From NCBI RefSeq assembly GCF_023715145.1, contig NZ_JAMBNP010000002.1, positions 434,001 to 498,000 on the forward strand: a DNA stretch of 64,000 nt, given 5' to 3'. The position numbers and the translations under genes are program-made. This stretch comes from Paenibacillus glycanilyticus (lineage in GTDB: Bacteria > Bacillota > Bacilli > Paenibacillales > Paenibacillaceae). Shown here one piece after another: positions 17,115-25,307 of this stretch (positions are counted from its first letter, which is position 1; the number at the start of each line of letters is the position of its first letter). The notes under the pieces are model-generated. The model was given only the letters and a program-made list of their open reading frames with translations, had not been told where the DNA came from and made no database searches.

Positions 17115-18560
17115 ATGCGGAGAATCGGAATGATTGATCGAATTGTCGTTATCGGCGGAGGGATCAGCGGACTGAGCTCCGCTTTTTATTTGCAGCGGGA
17201 AGCGGAGCGGCAAGGGAAAAGAGTGCGGTTGACCATCGTGGACGGCGCGCCTGACCTTGGCGGGAAAATTAATACGCTGCAGCGTGACGGCTTCGTCATC
17301 GAGAGAGGACCGGATTCGTTTCTGGCGCGCAAGCTGCCAATACTTGAGCTTGCAAAGGATCTGGGAATCGAGCATGAATTGACCGCACAGAACGAAAATG
17401 GCAAAACCTCGTATATTATGCGGGACGGAAAGCTGCACCCGATGCCGAAAGGTATGGTACTCGGCATTCCGACGAATCTGGATACGTTTATGCAGACGAC
17501 CCTTTTGTCCGAGGAGGGCAAAAGGCGGTCTCTTCAGGATCTGGAGATGGCAAGCGCGGCACCGGAAGGGGATGAGTCGCTGGGTGATTTCCTGTCGCGC
17601 AGAATTGGACCCGAGATCGTTAAGCATATCTCGGAGCCGCTATTGGCAGGCATCTACGCGGGTGATCTGAGCAAGCTGAGCATCCAAGCGACCTTCCCGC
17701 AATTCGCGGAGGCTGAGCGCGAGCATGGAGGCTTGATTCGCGGAACGCAAAGCCAGCAGCAGAATAAAGCGCCTCATCAGGCGCCGGACTATTTGCCGGA
17801 GGAGCTAAGGAACAGCGTGTTCTTAAGCTTCAAGCAAGGGCTGTCTACGATGGTTCGCGCTCTTGATCAAGCCCTGCAAAGCGCGGAACGGCGCATGGGC
17901 GATGCCGTGGCGGCAATTAAGCCGCTCGGCGACGATGCTGATGCCAAATACGAGGTTGTCCTGGAGTCGGGAGAAGTCCTGCTTGCGGATCAAGTGCTTG
18001 TAACCGTACAAGCCTTTAACGCGGCGGATCTGCTCGAACCATTGGTTGACGTGACAGAGCTTCGTGCGATCAATTATGTGTCTGTCGCAAACGTGGTAAT
18101 GGCTTTCGAGAAATCAACGTTTGACAAGACCTTTGACGGCTCCGGCTTCCTGGTTCCCCGTTCGGAAGGGCTTCGGATTACAGCGTGCACCTGGACATCG
18201 AACAAATGGCTGCATACCAGCCCGGATGATAAGGTACTGCTAAGATGTTATGTTGGCCGCGCGGGCGACGAGGAGGTGGCTATGCTGCCGGACGAAGAGC
18301 TCAAGAAAGCGGTATTGGAAGATATTCAGAAGGTGCTCGGTATAGATGCCGTGCCTATTTTTACGCAAATAACACGCATGCCGCGTTCGATGCCGCAATA
18401 TCCTGTAGGGCATCTAGACAATACGGCAAGATTCCGCAAGCGTCTATCGGAGGAGCTGCCTGGCGTGCATGTGACGGGTGCAGCCTTTGGCGGCGTAGGT
18501 CTGCCGGACTGCATTCGGTCGGGGAAAGAAGCGGCGCTTGAAATCCTAGCAACTCTATGA
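17115..18560 (+). CDS. hemY: coproporphyrinogen III / protoporphyrinogen oxidase HemY
   Basis: FAD-dependent oxidase (about 481 residues) that aromatises the porphyrinogen ring with oxygen; in Firmicutes the main substrate is coproporphyrinogen III (CgoX). The N-terminal dinucleotide fold reads VVIGGGISGLSSAFYLQ, followed by DLGGKINTLQ and ERGPDSFLARK. The C-terminal FAD contact is GAAFGGVGLPDCIRSG. Two good starts exist: ATG 17115 after AAAGGATG, and ATG 17130 after GGAG; the first is given. Third gene of the haem operon, 16 bases after hemH. No clear terminator follows; the next gene appears to have its own promoter. Confidence 0.95.
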   Translation: MRRIGMIDRIVVIGGGISGLSSAFYLQREAERQGKRVRLTIVDGAPDLGGKINTLQRDGFVIERGPDSFLARKLPILELAKDLGIEHELTAQNENGKTSYIMRDGKLHPMPKGMVLGIPTNLDTFMQTTLLSEEGKRRSLQDLEMASAAPEGDESLGDFLSRRIGPEIVKHISEPLLAGIYAGDLSKLSIQATFPQFAEAEREHGGLIRGTQSQQQNKAPHQAPDYLPEELRNSVFLSFKQGLSTMVRALDQALQSAERRMGDAVAAIKPLGDDADAKYEVVLESGEVLLADQVLVTVQAFNAADLLEPLVDVTELRAINYVSVANVVMAFEKSTFDKTFDGSGFLVPRSEGLRITACTWTSNKWLHTSPDDKVLLRCYVGRAGDEEVAMLPDEELKKAVLEDIQKVLGIDAVPIFTQITRMPRSMPQYPVGHLDNTARFRKRLSEELPGVHVTGAAFGGVGLPDCIRSGKEAALEILATL

Positions 18561-18564
18561 ATCT

Positions 18565-18594
18565 TTCGCAATATACAGACAACCTTGTTATAAT
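18565..18594 (+). promoter_or_regulatory. candidate promoter of the CapA-like gene
   Basis: TTCGCA, 18 bases, then TATAAT at 18589-18594 with the TG of an extended -10 (TGTTATAAT). The transcript would carry the palindromic repeat at 18609-18667 in its leader. Confidence 0.6.
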
Positions 18595-18608
18595 GGAAGA
18601 GATAGCCT

Positions 18609-18667
18609 AAAAGAATTGCGAAGCAATTCTTGCATCGTAAGCATTAGCTTTAAAAGAATTGCGAAGC
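18609..18667. repeat. imperfect palindromic intergenic repeat, copy A
   Basis: AGAATTGC-gaa-GCAATTCT forms a short hairpin, followed by TGCATCGTAAGCA, then a second start of the unit (AAAAGAATTGCGAAG at 18652-18667). Related copies lie at 27475-27507 and 30219-30277. All three sit just upstream of a ribosome site. Confidence 0.6.
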
Positions 18668-18684
18668 TGAAAAGGAGCCGATTC

Positions 18685-20016
18685 ATGTACGCATCCCGTT
18701 CTGAAGCACATCAACATGAAAAACGAAGACGTAAGAAGAGATTTCGCCTTCTGTTAACTGTGAATTTGATGATTGTTGGCCTAATTGTCGTAGCAATCGC
18801 AGTATGGGCCTCTTTGCAGGACGGTGGCATTTTTCATAAGGACAGCAAGCCGCAAACGGAAGAATCAGCCAATGCGGGCGGGCCTGCCGCTAATAATGCC
18901 GCAGCCGAAGACGAACCCGAGATAAGCGCGGCTCCCGATGAATCTGCTGCTCCGGGTGAAGAGAATACCGACGGAACGGCAAGCGAAGGAACAAAGGAAG
19001 AAGACAGCCCGAGCGGGCAGAACGATCCAAGCCCATCTCCGGATGACAGCGTCTCCGCCGGGGCAGGGACAAGCGATACGGTTAGTCTGGCCTTCGTTGG
19101 AGATATTTTGCTGGCTGAAAGCGTTGGCGATATGATGAAGCAGTATGGAGACGCATATCCATACAAGGAAGCTTTATTCCATCTAAGCGAGCCGGATTTG
19201 ACGGCTGCCAATCTGGAATATCCGGTTACAAAACGGGGCATTCCCGCCGAGGACAAACAATTTGTATTCAAAGGCGATGCTGGTGCTTTGCCGGCATTAA
19301 AGGATTCGGGCATTGATATTGTGTCGCTTGCCAATAACCATACGCTGGACCAAGGCGTTGAGGGATTGCTTGATACGATGACTCATCTTGATAAGGCAGG
19401 CATTAACCATATGGGTGCCGGCAACAACGACACGGAAGCTTTTGCCCCGGTTATTAAAGAAGCAAATGGCATTAAGGTTGCTTACATAGGCGTCAGCCGG
19501 GTGGTGCCAACCGGTGAATGGAAAGCGGATAAGAACCGCGCTGGCGTTGCCGAGACTTATGATACAACGAGAACAAAAGCGGCGATCAAGAAAGCGAAGA
19601 AGCAAGCGGACTTGGTTGTCGTAATGGTTCATTGGGGGATCGAGAAGTCGGAGACGCCGGAGCAGTATCAGCGTGATTTTGCCCGGGAATATATTGATTC
19701 GGGTGCCGATCTGATCATTGGCAGCCATCCCCATGTCCTGCAGGGCTTTGAACAGTACAAAGGCAAGTGGATTGCTTACAGCCTCGGTAATTTTATTTTT
19801 AGCGCATATCCAAAAGGGGCTACGGCGGACACGGGCGTTTTGAACGCGGTGTGCGCCAAATCCGGCGATTGTGATCTGACGTTTGATCCGATGAACAATA
19901 ACCTCGCGCAACCGAAGCCGGTTGAAGGCGAACAAGCGAAGACGCTGCTGCAACATCTGAGTGCGATCTCGTTTGGCGTAAAAGTGCGTGAGAACGGTAC
20001 CGTTCTACCGAAGTAA
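18685..20016 (+). CDS. CapA/YwtB-family membrane-anchored metallophosphatase-like protein
   Basis: Protein of 443 residues. A basic cytoplasmic start (KRRRKKRFR) and one membrane helix (LLLTVNLMIVGLIVVAIAVW) are followed by an acidic, Pro/Ser/Glu-rich linker (about 50-135) and a PGA_cap domain. The domain shows SLAFVGDILLAESVG, NLEYPVTKRG, SLANNHTLDQG and GADLIIGSHPHVLQGFE, the calcineurin-like pattern of CapA proteins. Known members act in poly-gamma-glutamate capsule synthesis or export, but no capBC genes are nearby, so the substrate here is unknown. The start at 18685 follows AAAGGAG; a longer in-frame reading begins inside the repeat and is rejected. Confidence 0.85.
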   Translation: MYASRSEAHQHEKRRRKKRFRLLLTVNLMIVGLIVVAIAVWASLQDGGIFHKDSKPQTEESANAGGPAANNAAAEDEPEISAAPDESAAPGEENTDGTASEGTKEEDSPSGQNDPSPSPDDSVSAGAGTSDTVSLAFVGDILLAESVGDMMKQYGDAYPYKEALFHLSEPDLTAANLEYPVTKRGIPAEDKQFVFKGDAGALPALKDSGIDIVSLANNHTLDQGVEGLLDTMTHLDKAGINHMGAGNNDTEAFAPVIKEANGIKVAYIGVSRVVPTGEWKADKNRAGVAETYDTTRTKAAIKKAKKQADLVVVMVHWGIEKSETPEQYQRDFAREYIDSGADLIIGSHPHVLQGFEQYKGKWIAYSLGNFIFSAYPKGATADTGVLNAVCAKSGDCDLTFDPMNNNLAQPKPVEGEQAKTLLQHLSAISFGVKVRENGTVLPK

Positions 20017-20042
20017 GGAATGCGAAAGGATGGTCGGCGCCT

Positions 20043-20786
20043 ATGAGAAATTCATGTGTAGCGCATCGGGGCTGGTCCGGACGCGCACCGGAGAACACAA
20101 TTGCAGCTATTAAATTGGCCATTAACGAGCCGGATGTAGAATGGGTGGAGCTTGATGTGCAGCTGTCAAAAGACAAGGTACCCGTTGTTATCCACGACTA
20201 CAAGCTGAAGCGGACGACTAACGGCCGCGGCGAAGTGAAAAATTTTACCGCGGCAGAACTGTGGGCCCTTGATGCGGGAAGCTGGTTCTCGCCGCTGTAC
20301 AGGGGCGAAGGGGTTCCCTCGCTTAGTCAGGTGCTGGATATATCCCGCGGGCGTATCCGGCTTAACATCGAGCTGAAGACGGATGGCATCCGCTATCCGA
20401 AGCTGGAGGACCATGTCGTTCAGCTTGTTAAAGACTATGGCATGGAAGACAGCGTTGTGCTCACTTCGTTCCATGCCGGAACGCTGCATAATGCCCACAA
20501 GCTGACGGGGGGAAGCATTCGAACAGGTTTAATTCTGGACGGCTGGCGCAATTCGCTGCCGGTGGAGCTGGAGCAGCTAGGCGCGGAATTCTTGTCGATT
20601 GAACATGGCAGGCTTAACGCTGTCCGGATGGAGCTGTTGAAGAAATCGGGCATTCAGGTCATGGCGTGGACAGCGAACGACGAGCGGTCAATTCGCAAGC
20701 TGATTAACCTGGACCCGGATCTGATGATCTGCACGAATTATCCCGACCGCTGGCATAAGGCTATGCTAACGGCTGGCGTGTTGTAG
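20043..20786 (+). CDS. glycerophosphodiester phosphodiesterase
   Basis: GDPD-family enzyme of 247 residues that hydrolyses glycerophosphodiesters to glycerol-3-phosphate and an alcohol. Metal and catalytic motifs are in order: AHRGWSGRAPENT (His and Arg, Glu-Asn), VELDVQLSKD (Glu, Asp), HDYKLKRTTNGRG (catalytic His), and LNIELKTDG (Glu). There is no signal peptide, so it is likely cytosolic, of the UgpQ type. The ribosome site AAGGATGG is 11-12 bases before the ATG, longer than usual. It follows the CapA-like gene by 26 bases and may share its transcript. Confidence 0.93.
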   Translation: MRNSCVAHRGWSGRAPENTIAAIKLAINEPDVEWVELDVQLSKDKVPVVIHDYKLKRTTNGRGEVKNFTAAELWALDAGSWFSPLYRGEGVPSLSQVLDISRGRIRLNIELKTDGIRYPKLEDHVVQLVKDYGMEDSVVLTSFHAGTLHNAHKLTGGSIRTGLILDGWRNSLPVELEQLGAEFLSIEHGRLNAVRMELLKKSGIQVMAWTANDERSIRKLINLDPDLMICTNYPDRWHKAMLTAGVL

Positions 20787-20954
20787 ATAGTGTTGCGAGT
20801 TAGGCTAGGGAGGCGCTGTTAGTCTGTTATGGGCTTAGCAGATGCCGATCTGGCCAACTGGTGCTTTGCCAGGTAGAGAACCGCCTCACAGGCGCCGGTG
20901 TTGAGACAAAGATTGAAGTTTGAGAGTAGCGTGGAGTATTGAGGAGCGTAGATT

Positions 20955-21812
20955 ATGGTTGGATGGATAGATGAGTGGTGGCTGCGGCTGCTTGCAGGTC
21001 TTGTCGGCAGCGGACTTATTGCCGTAGCGGCTTACCGTACGCGTTCGTTATCCGGCTCGGGAGCCTGGTCGGCCTTAATTATGGGGACAGGCTTCGTTAC
21101 GCTCGGGGAACCGGTGTGGTTTGGCTGTTTAATTGCTTTCTTCGTATCTTCGACCATCTGGTCAAAGTGGAAGAAACGCCACCGGGCCAAAGCAGCCGCG
21201 GAAGCGAACTACGAGAAAACCGGCAGACGCGATGCGGGGCAAGTATGGGCGAATGGGGGCATTGGCCTGGTCCTTTGCGCCGGCCATGCGCTTCAGCCGG
21301 ACATTGCCTGGTTATTTGCTTATATCGGCGTGATGGCCGCCGTAAACGCGGATACATGGGCCACCGAGATCGGGGCCCTGAGCCGTACCGCGCCGCGGTC
21401 GATCACGACCGGCAAGCGGGTGAAGCCGGGCACGAGCGGCGCGATAACGCCGCTCGGCACGCTTGCAGCGCTGGCTGGCGCCGCCTTCATCGGCGGCGTC
21501 GCGGCAGCGCTGCTGGCGCTCCCGCAGCAGGCAGACGCCGCTGCGATCAGCGCCTCTGGCGGCGCGGCGGCGGTAGTCATCGCCGCCGCTGCCGCCGGCC
21601 TGGCCGGATGCTTCGCCGATTCTCTGCTCGGCGCCACCGGCCAGGCCATGTACCGCTGCCGGGTCTGCGGCAGCGAGACCGAGCGCGCCGCCCATTGCGG
21701 GCAGGCGGCGGAGCGGGTGCGCGGCTTGGCCGCGCTGAACAACGACAGGGTAAACCTCCTGTCGTCGGTCTTCGCCGGCCTGCTCGGCTGGGCCATCGGC
21801 GCCCTTTTCTAA
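20955..21812 (+). CDS. DUF92 family integral membrane protein
   Basis: Membrane protein of 285 residues of the DUF92/TIGR00297 family. Family blocks are LSGSGAWSALIMGTGFV, FFVSSTIWSKWKKRHR, GQVWANGGIGLVL, AAVNADTWATEIGAL and GCFADSLLGATGQAMYRC, with about six hydrophobic segments. A plant relative (VTE6) is a phytyl-phosphate kinase; the bacterial function is not known. CRVCGSETERAAHCG may bind a metal. The ribosome site is GAGGAG. The 168 bases before it hold small inverted repeats but no clear promoter. The 3' half (21400-21810) is far more GC-rich than its surroundings. Confidence 0.85.
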   Translation: MVGWIDEWWLRLLAGLVGSGLIAVAAYRTRSLSGSGAWSALIMGTGFVTLGEPVWFGCLIAFFVSSTIWSKWKKRHRAKAAAEANYEKTGRRDAGQVWANGGIGLVLCAGHALQPDIAWLFAYIGVMAAVNADTWATEIGALSRTAPRSITTGKRVKPGTSGAITPLGTLAALAGAAFIGGVAAALLALPQQADAAAISASGGAAAVVIAAAAAGLAGCFADSLLGATGQAMYRCRVCGSETERAAHCGQAAERVRGLAALNNDRVNLLSSVFAGLLGWAIGALF

Positions 21813-21819
21813 AAACCAA

Positions 21820-21872
21820 ACCCCTGCAAGATGCAGCTTGACGGAAAGCTGCATCCTGCAGGGGTCTTTTTC
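21820..21872 (+). terminator. strong intrinsic terminator
   Basis: ACCCCTGCA and GATGCAGCTT pair with AAGCTGCATC and TGCAGGGGT around a short loop with one bulge, and CTTTTTC follows. It closes the DUF92 transcript. Confidence 0.85.
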
Positions 21873-21982
21873 ATATTTTTTCGTTACGACATGCGACTGC
21901 TGTATTCGCTTGCGCCGTTTTCGTTAACAGTAAAAAAACAGTGGAATCCTAATTGTATTTCCTATAAAATGGGATTATATAT

Positions 21983-22009
21983 TGAAACTGTGTTTCATAC
22001 TGTGAAACA
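21983..22009 (+). promoter_or_regulatory. three-half-site operator before the VOC gene
   Basis: TGAAAC (21983-21988), GTTTCA (21992-21997) and TGAAACA (22003-22009) alternate in orientation; TGTTTCA-TACTG-TGAAACA is a perfect 7-bp inverted repeat. A weak promoter (TTGTAT, 17 bases, TATATA) lies immediately upstream, so a repressor bound here would cover the transcription start. Confidence 0.5.
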
Positions 22010-22028
22010 TTAAAGGGTGGTAGGTACA

Positions 22029-22403
22029 ATGTCTTTCCATTTCACTGGTATTGATCACGTTCAATTGGCCGCCCCTGAAGGCTGCGAACCGGAAGCAAGA
22101 AGCTTTTTTACCGGCTTATTGGGATGGATGGAGGTGCCGAAGCCTGCAAGTCTGATGAAGCGTGGCGGCGTATGGTTTCAATGCGGAATGCATCAAATAC
22201 ACATTGGAGTTCAGAAGGACTTTATTCCCGCGAAGAAAGCTCATCCTGCATTTCATGTGCGGAACATTGATGCCTTAAAAGAGTATATACTCCAGAAGGG
22301 CATCCCAGTGATAGAGGACGATACCCGCCCTAATGAAGGCGTAAAACGTTTTTTTCTAACCGACCCGTTTGGAAATCGACTTGAATTTTTGGAATGGCTT
22401 TAG
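22029..22403 (+). CDS. VOC (glyoxalase/bleomycin resistance-like) family protein
   Basis: Small metal-dependent enzyme fold of 124 residues. The pattern GIDHVQLAAPEG near the start supplies the first metal His; HQIHIGVQKDF and DPFGNRLEFLEW (with the closing Glu) mark the second half of the module. Substrate cannot be told. ATG 22029 is preferred over the in-frame GTG at 22017 because GGGTGGTAGG lies just ahead. It is 27 bases before a methyltransferase gene and the two probably form one unit controlled by the inverted-repeat operator upstream. Confidence 0.85.
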   Translation: MSFHFTGIDHVQLAAPEGCEPEARSFFTGLLGWMEVPKPASLMKRGGVWFQCGMHQIHIGVQKDFIPAKKAHPAFHVRNIDALKEYILQKGIPVIEDDTRPNEGVKRFFLTDPFGNRLEFLEWL

Positions 22404-22430
22404 TTATTAATTATATAAGGAGATGAAAGC

Positions 22431-23186
22431 ATGAACAGCAAAGAACGTTTCTCCGATCGGGTAGATCAATACGTGAAATACCGTCCGAGCTATTCGGAAG
22501 AGGTTATCCACTATTTATACGAGACTATCGGGTTTCGGCCGGAATCCGTCATTGCCGATGTGGGAGCAGGAACGGGAATTTTCACCAGGCTGCTGCTCGA
22601 ACAAGGAAGTGCCGTCATCGCGGTTGAGCCTAATCCCGATATGCGAAAAGCGGCCGTAGATCAATTAAGCGGACATCCGGGCTTCCTAGCTGTATCAGGC
22701 TCGGCAGAAGAGACCGGTCTTGCCGACGGCTCCGTTGATTTTATTGTCTGCGCACAGTCCTTTCATTGGTTTGACCGTACGGCGGCCAAGACGGAATTCA
22801 ACCGGATTCTGAAGCCCGGCGGCAAAGCAGTGCTGATCTGGAACTCCCGTTTAACGACCGGCACACCATTCCTCGAGGGCTACGACCGGCTGTTACGGAC
22901 CTACGGTATCGACTATGAAAAGGTAGGCCACAAGAACATTACCCAGGATGCGCTTACCCCATTCTTCGAGGATGGAGGACTGCATAAAGCATCCTTCCCG
23001 CTGTTACAGCCGCTTAACTTCGAGCAATTAAGCGGACGAATGTCATCTTCCTCTTATATGCCGCTGCCTGGCCATCCTAATTACGAGCCTTTAATGGAGG
23101 AGCTTCAGCAGCTGTTTAATGCCACCGAGCAAAATGGGATTGTCTCCTTCGATTACGAGACCGAGATCTATTGGGGCGAAGTTTAA
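22431..23186 (+). CDS. class I SAM-dependent methyltransferase
   Basis: Methyltransferase of 251 residues with the Rossmann SAM site IADVGAGTGIFTRLLLEQG (about 42-60), the acidic residue at the end of strand 2 (VEPNPDM) and the motif around FIVCAQSFHWFD. The FHWF block and overall length match the UbiE/YcgJ-like group often annotated only as methyltransferase; the substrate is unknown. The ribosome site AAGGAGATG lies six bases before the ATG. Downstream are about 180 bases with two inverted repeats and no gene, then a short peptide ORF. Confidence 0.88.
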   Translation: MNSKERFSDRVDQYVKYRPSYSEEVIHYLYETIGFRPESVIADVGAGTGIFTRLLLEQGSAVIAVEPNPDMRKAAVDQLSGHPGFLAVSGSAEETGLADGSVDFIVCAQSFHWFDRTAAKTEFNRILKPGGKAVLIWNSRLTTGTPFLEGYDRLLRTYGIDYEKVGHKNITQDALTPFFEDGGLHKASFPLLQPLNFEQLSGRMSSSSYMPLPGHPNYEPLMEELQQLFNATEQNGIVSFDYETEIYWGEV

Positions 23187-23239
23187 CTTCATCTTCATTT
23201 GACTCAAAAAATTTATAAATCCCGCTGTTTCCGCAACTA

Positions 23240-23313
23240 AACGATGTCTTGCATCGTAAAGATTATTAATACCTGGCATAGCGGCCGCCTTAACGATGTA
23301 CCTTATCGTTAAG
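23240..23313. repeat. two inverted repeats with an ACGAT core
   Basis: ACGATG-tcttg-CATCGT (23241-23257) and CTTAACGAT-gtacctt-ATCGTTAAG (23289-23313, perfect 9-bp arms). They share the ACGAT core and lie 57 bases upstream of the short peptide ORF. Neither has a T run. Operator sites or small RNA stems are both possible. Confidence 0.45.
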
Positions 23314-23369
23314 ACGAATATTCCATATAAAGCTCCTTTACAAACTCTTTAAAAAGGAGAGTCCTGACC

Positions 23370-23471
23370 ATGAAACCTAAAACCATCGAGAGCATAACCC
23401 CAACGATTCTGCAGGCTATCCCGGATTTATTGCGAATTCTGTTCCGTTTAATCAAAGGATTGTTAAATTAG
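23370..23471 (+). CDS. 33-residue amphipathic cationic peptide ORF
   Basis: A 33-codon frame beginning MKPKTIESITPTILQ and ending in RILFRLIKGLLN, with a strong ribosome site (AAAAAGGAG, 10 bases before the ATG). The segment from about residue 10 alternates hydrophobic and charged or polar positions as in an amphipathic helix, with net positive charge. There is no signal peptide or long membrane helix. It resembles phenol-soluble modulins, delta-lysin-type or type I toxin peptides in physical character only. It stops 70 bases before the cyclase-family gene and ahead of that gene's promoter. It may be a real small protein; no family can be named. Confidence 0.45.
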   Translation: MKPKTIESITPTILQAIPDLLRILFRLIKGLLN

Positions 23472-23497
23472 TCCCTGGCTAGTGAATTTAAGGATTG

Positions 23498-23506
23498 TGG
23501 TATAAT
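23498..23506 (+). promoter_or_regulatory. extended -10 promoter of the cyclase-family gene
   Basis: TGGTATAAT has a perfect -10 hexamer (23501-23506) and the TGn extension. No good -35 is present at 16-18 bases, as is common with extended -10 promoters. Confidence 0.6.
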
Positions 23507-23540
23507 GGGCTTGAATCGGGATACAAGGGAGACATACGTG

Positions 23541-24299
23541 ATGAAACTGATCGATTTAAGCGTACCAATTAGTCCAAGCATCCGGGAACCATTACCGGCG
23601 AAGATTGAATATTCTAGCCATGAGGCTGGAGCACAGCAAGCAGCGGCCATACTGGGGCTTAAACAGGAGGATTTTCCGGAAGGCAAAGCGTGGGCGACGG
23701 AAACCGTAACCTTGAATACGCATGCAGGCACTCATATCGACGCGCCATGGCACTATTGGCCGACTTCGGAAGGGAAACCGGCTAGAACGATTGACGAGCT
23801 TCCGCTCGAATGGTTTTACTCCGATGGCGTATTGCTGGATTTCAGCAACAAGCCGCCTGGATACGAGATTACGACCGATGATTTGAAAGCCGAGTTAAAT
23901 CGGATCGAATATACGTTGAAGCCGTACGATATTGTTCTTATTCGGAACGATGCCGACAAACGGTTGTACCATGAGCATTACGCGTTCCTGCATGCCGGTG
24001 TATCTGCCGAAGCAACCGTGTGGCTGCTCGATCAAGGCATCAAGGTAGTTGGTACGGACGGATGGGGCTGGGATATCCCGCTTAATCTGCAGGCTGAAGC
24101 ATATAAGCGGCAGCCAAGGGACGGCGTCCTGTGGGCGGCGCATTTTGTCGGCAAGGACCGTGAATATTGCCAGATCGAGAAGCTCGCTAATCTGGATCAA
24201 ATTCCGAAGCCATATGGCTTCAAAGTGAGCTGTTTCCCGATCAAAGTCGAAAAAGCCAGCGGAGGCTGGTCGCGTCCGGTCGCAATCATTGAAGATTAA
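23541..24299 (+). CDS. cyclase family protein (kynurenine formamidase-like)
   Basis: Metal-dependent hydrolase of the cyclase/KynB family, 252 residues. The metal signature HAGTHIDAPWHY is at about 61-72 with its two His and Asp, and an LPLEWFYSDGVLLDFS block follows as in KynB. The downstream HAGVSAEATVWLLDQGIKVVGTDGWGWD region forms the rest of the site. Members hydrolyse N-formylkynurenine or related amides; no tryptophan-breakdown genes are nearby, so the substrate is open. The start at 23541 is nine bases after GGGAG. Confidence 0.88.
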   Translation: MKLIDLSVPISPSIREPLPAKIEYSSHEAGAQQAAAILGLKQEDFPEGKAWATETVTLNTHAGTHIDAPWHYWPTSEGKPARTIDELPLEWFYSDGVLLDFSNKPPGYEITTDDLKAELNRIEYTLKPYDIVLIRNDADKRLYHEHYAFLHAGVSAEATVWLLDQGIKVVGTDGWGWDIPLNLQAEAYKRQPRDGVLWAAHFVGKDREYCQIEKLANLDQIPKPYGFKVSCFPIKVEKASGGWSRPVAIIED

Positions 24300-24304
24300 T
24301 AGGC

Positions 24305-24345
24305 AAACGGCAGCATGGTAGATATAAACCTGCTGCCGTTTTTTT
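24305..24345 (+). terminator. intrinsic terminator
   Basis: AACGGCAGCA pairs with TGCTGCCGTT, followed by TTTTTTT. It lies between the cyclase gene and a convergent lipoprotein gene whose stop codon overlaps the T run. Confidence 0.85.
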
Positions 24346-25171
24346 AGTTTATTGCGTTGTCCGGGGCAGCCAGAACATATCTTTGGCCACCGCTTTGACA
24401 TCCCGTTGCATAGAATGCATTTCTTCCTTCCTCGGTCTGCTGCACGATGTTCAAGCATTCCGTTTGGGAAACGCCTTTGTCGCCTCCGGCAAAAGCATCC
24501 TCGCTGTTATCACTCGCGTACCGCAGCTTGTTGCCGTCCGTCAGCAAATAAGTATAGATCGGATCCCCTTCGATCGTTAACGATGTTACTTTCAATTGAT
24601 CCGCTTGATGATTGTTGAAGCTGTTTATGAAGCTCTTTAATTTAGCGATATTATAGAATTTAGTGTGCTGGACATAGATTTCATCGCCTAAAAGTTGTTC
24701 AATAGAGTTTTCGATAGCGGTATTATAGGCGGTTCTTTCTTCGGGACGAACACCGCCTACATGGTGCTGGTACAGGATTAATGCGTTTTTGACGTTATAA
24801 AATAGAGGCGAATTCATGTCCATTAGCTTTGTTTGCTCCGCAAAATCGAGTCTTGCCTTTTTCGTAGCTTTGGCATTGTCATATACGTACAGCATGATTC
24901 TCTCGTTGCCAGGGAGCGCGTAGATAGAAGCCTTTACTTTGTTTAGCTTAAAATAAGAGGCCGAAGGGTCGACCTTCAACTCGATTTCGTTTGTCTTTAA
25001 GGCTGTAACGATATCCTCCTCGTTTAACGGAGTTTCTTTATACGAAAGACCGGCATTCTTGATAGCGTCTGGAGCAGTAGGATCAGGCTCCGGTTTGCAG
25101 CCGGCTAGTCCAACAAGCAGTATCATTATAATAAGCATAATTAGATATCCTTTTCTCCAGCTTTCAAGCAT
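24344..25171 (-). CDS. putative lipoprotein of unknown function
   Basis: Protein of 275 residues. A lipoprotein signal peptide is clear: basic start (ESWRKGY), hydrophobic core (LIMLIIMILLVGL) and lipobox LAGC, with lipidated Cys near residue 28. The mature part is hydrophilic and alternates helices and strands, with no motif recognised. A Cys pair near the end (SQTECLNIV ... FYATGCQSGG) may form a disulfide. The ATG at 25171 follows AAAGGGTGAT; the longer in-frame reading adds an unlikely 31-residue extension. The pepF terminator lies upstream, so it should have its own promoter, which was not identified. Confidence 0.75.
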   Translation of the reverse strand: MLESWRKGYLIMLIIMILLVGLAGCKPEPDPTAPDAIKNAGLSYKETPLNEEDIVTALKTNEIELKVDPSASYFKLNKVKASIYALPGNERIMLYVYDNAKATKKARLDFAEQTKLMDMNSPLFYNVKNALILYQHHVGGVRPEERTAYNTAIENSIEQLLGDEIYVQHTKFYNIAKLKSFINSFNNHQADQLKVTSLTIEGDPIYTYLLTDGNKLRYASDNSEDAFAGGDKGVSQTECLNIVQQTEEGRNAFYATGCQSGGQRYVLAAPDNAIN

Positions 25172-25240
25172 CTTATCACCCTTTCTAACTCTTCTAAAAT
25201 AGACGCAGGGAATAACTGGGAAGTTACGCGAAGGTATCAA

Positions 25241-25277
25241 CAAAAAAGACAGACTCGAAATCAATCGAGTCTGTCTT
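25241..25277 (-). terminator. intrinsic terminator of pepF
   Basis: Perfect 13-bp stem (AAGACAGACTCGA with TCGAGTCTGTCTT) and six-base loop; on the minus strand TTTTTTG follows. It lies 31 bases after the pepF stop. Confidence 0.9.
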
Positions 25278-25307
25278 ACGATCCAAGTAAAGCACCAATC
25301 GAGCCGT

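Noticed and set aside
20975..21841. Arg-rich plus-strand frame (288 codons) overlapping the DUF92 gene
   Set aside because: Arises from the GC-rich codons of the DUF92 gene in another frame; very basic and without a recognised fold.
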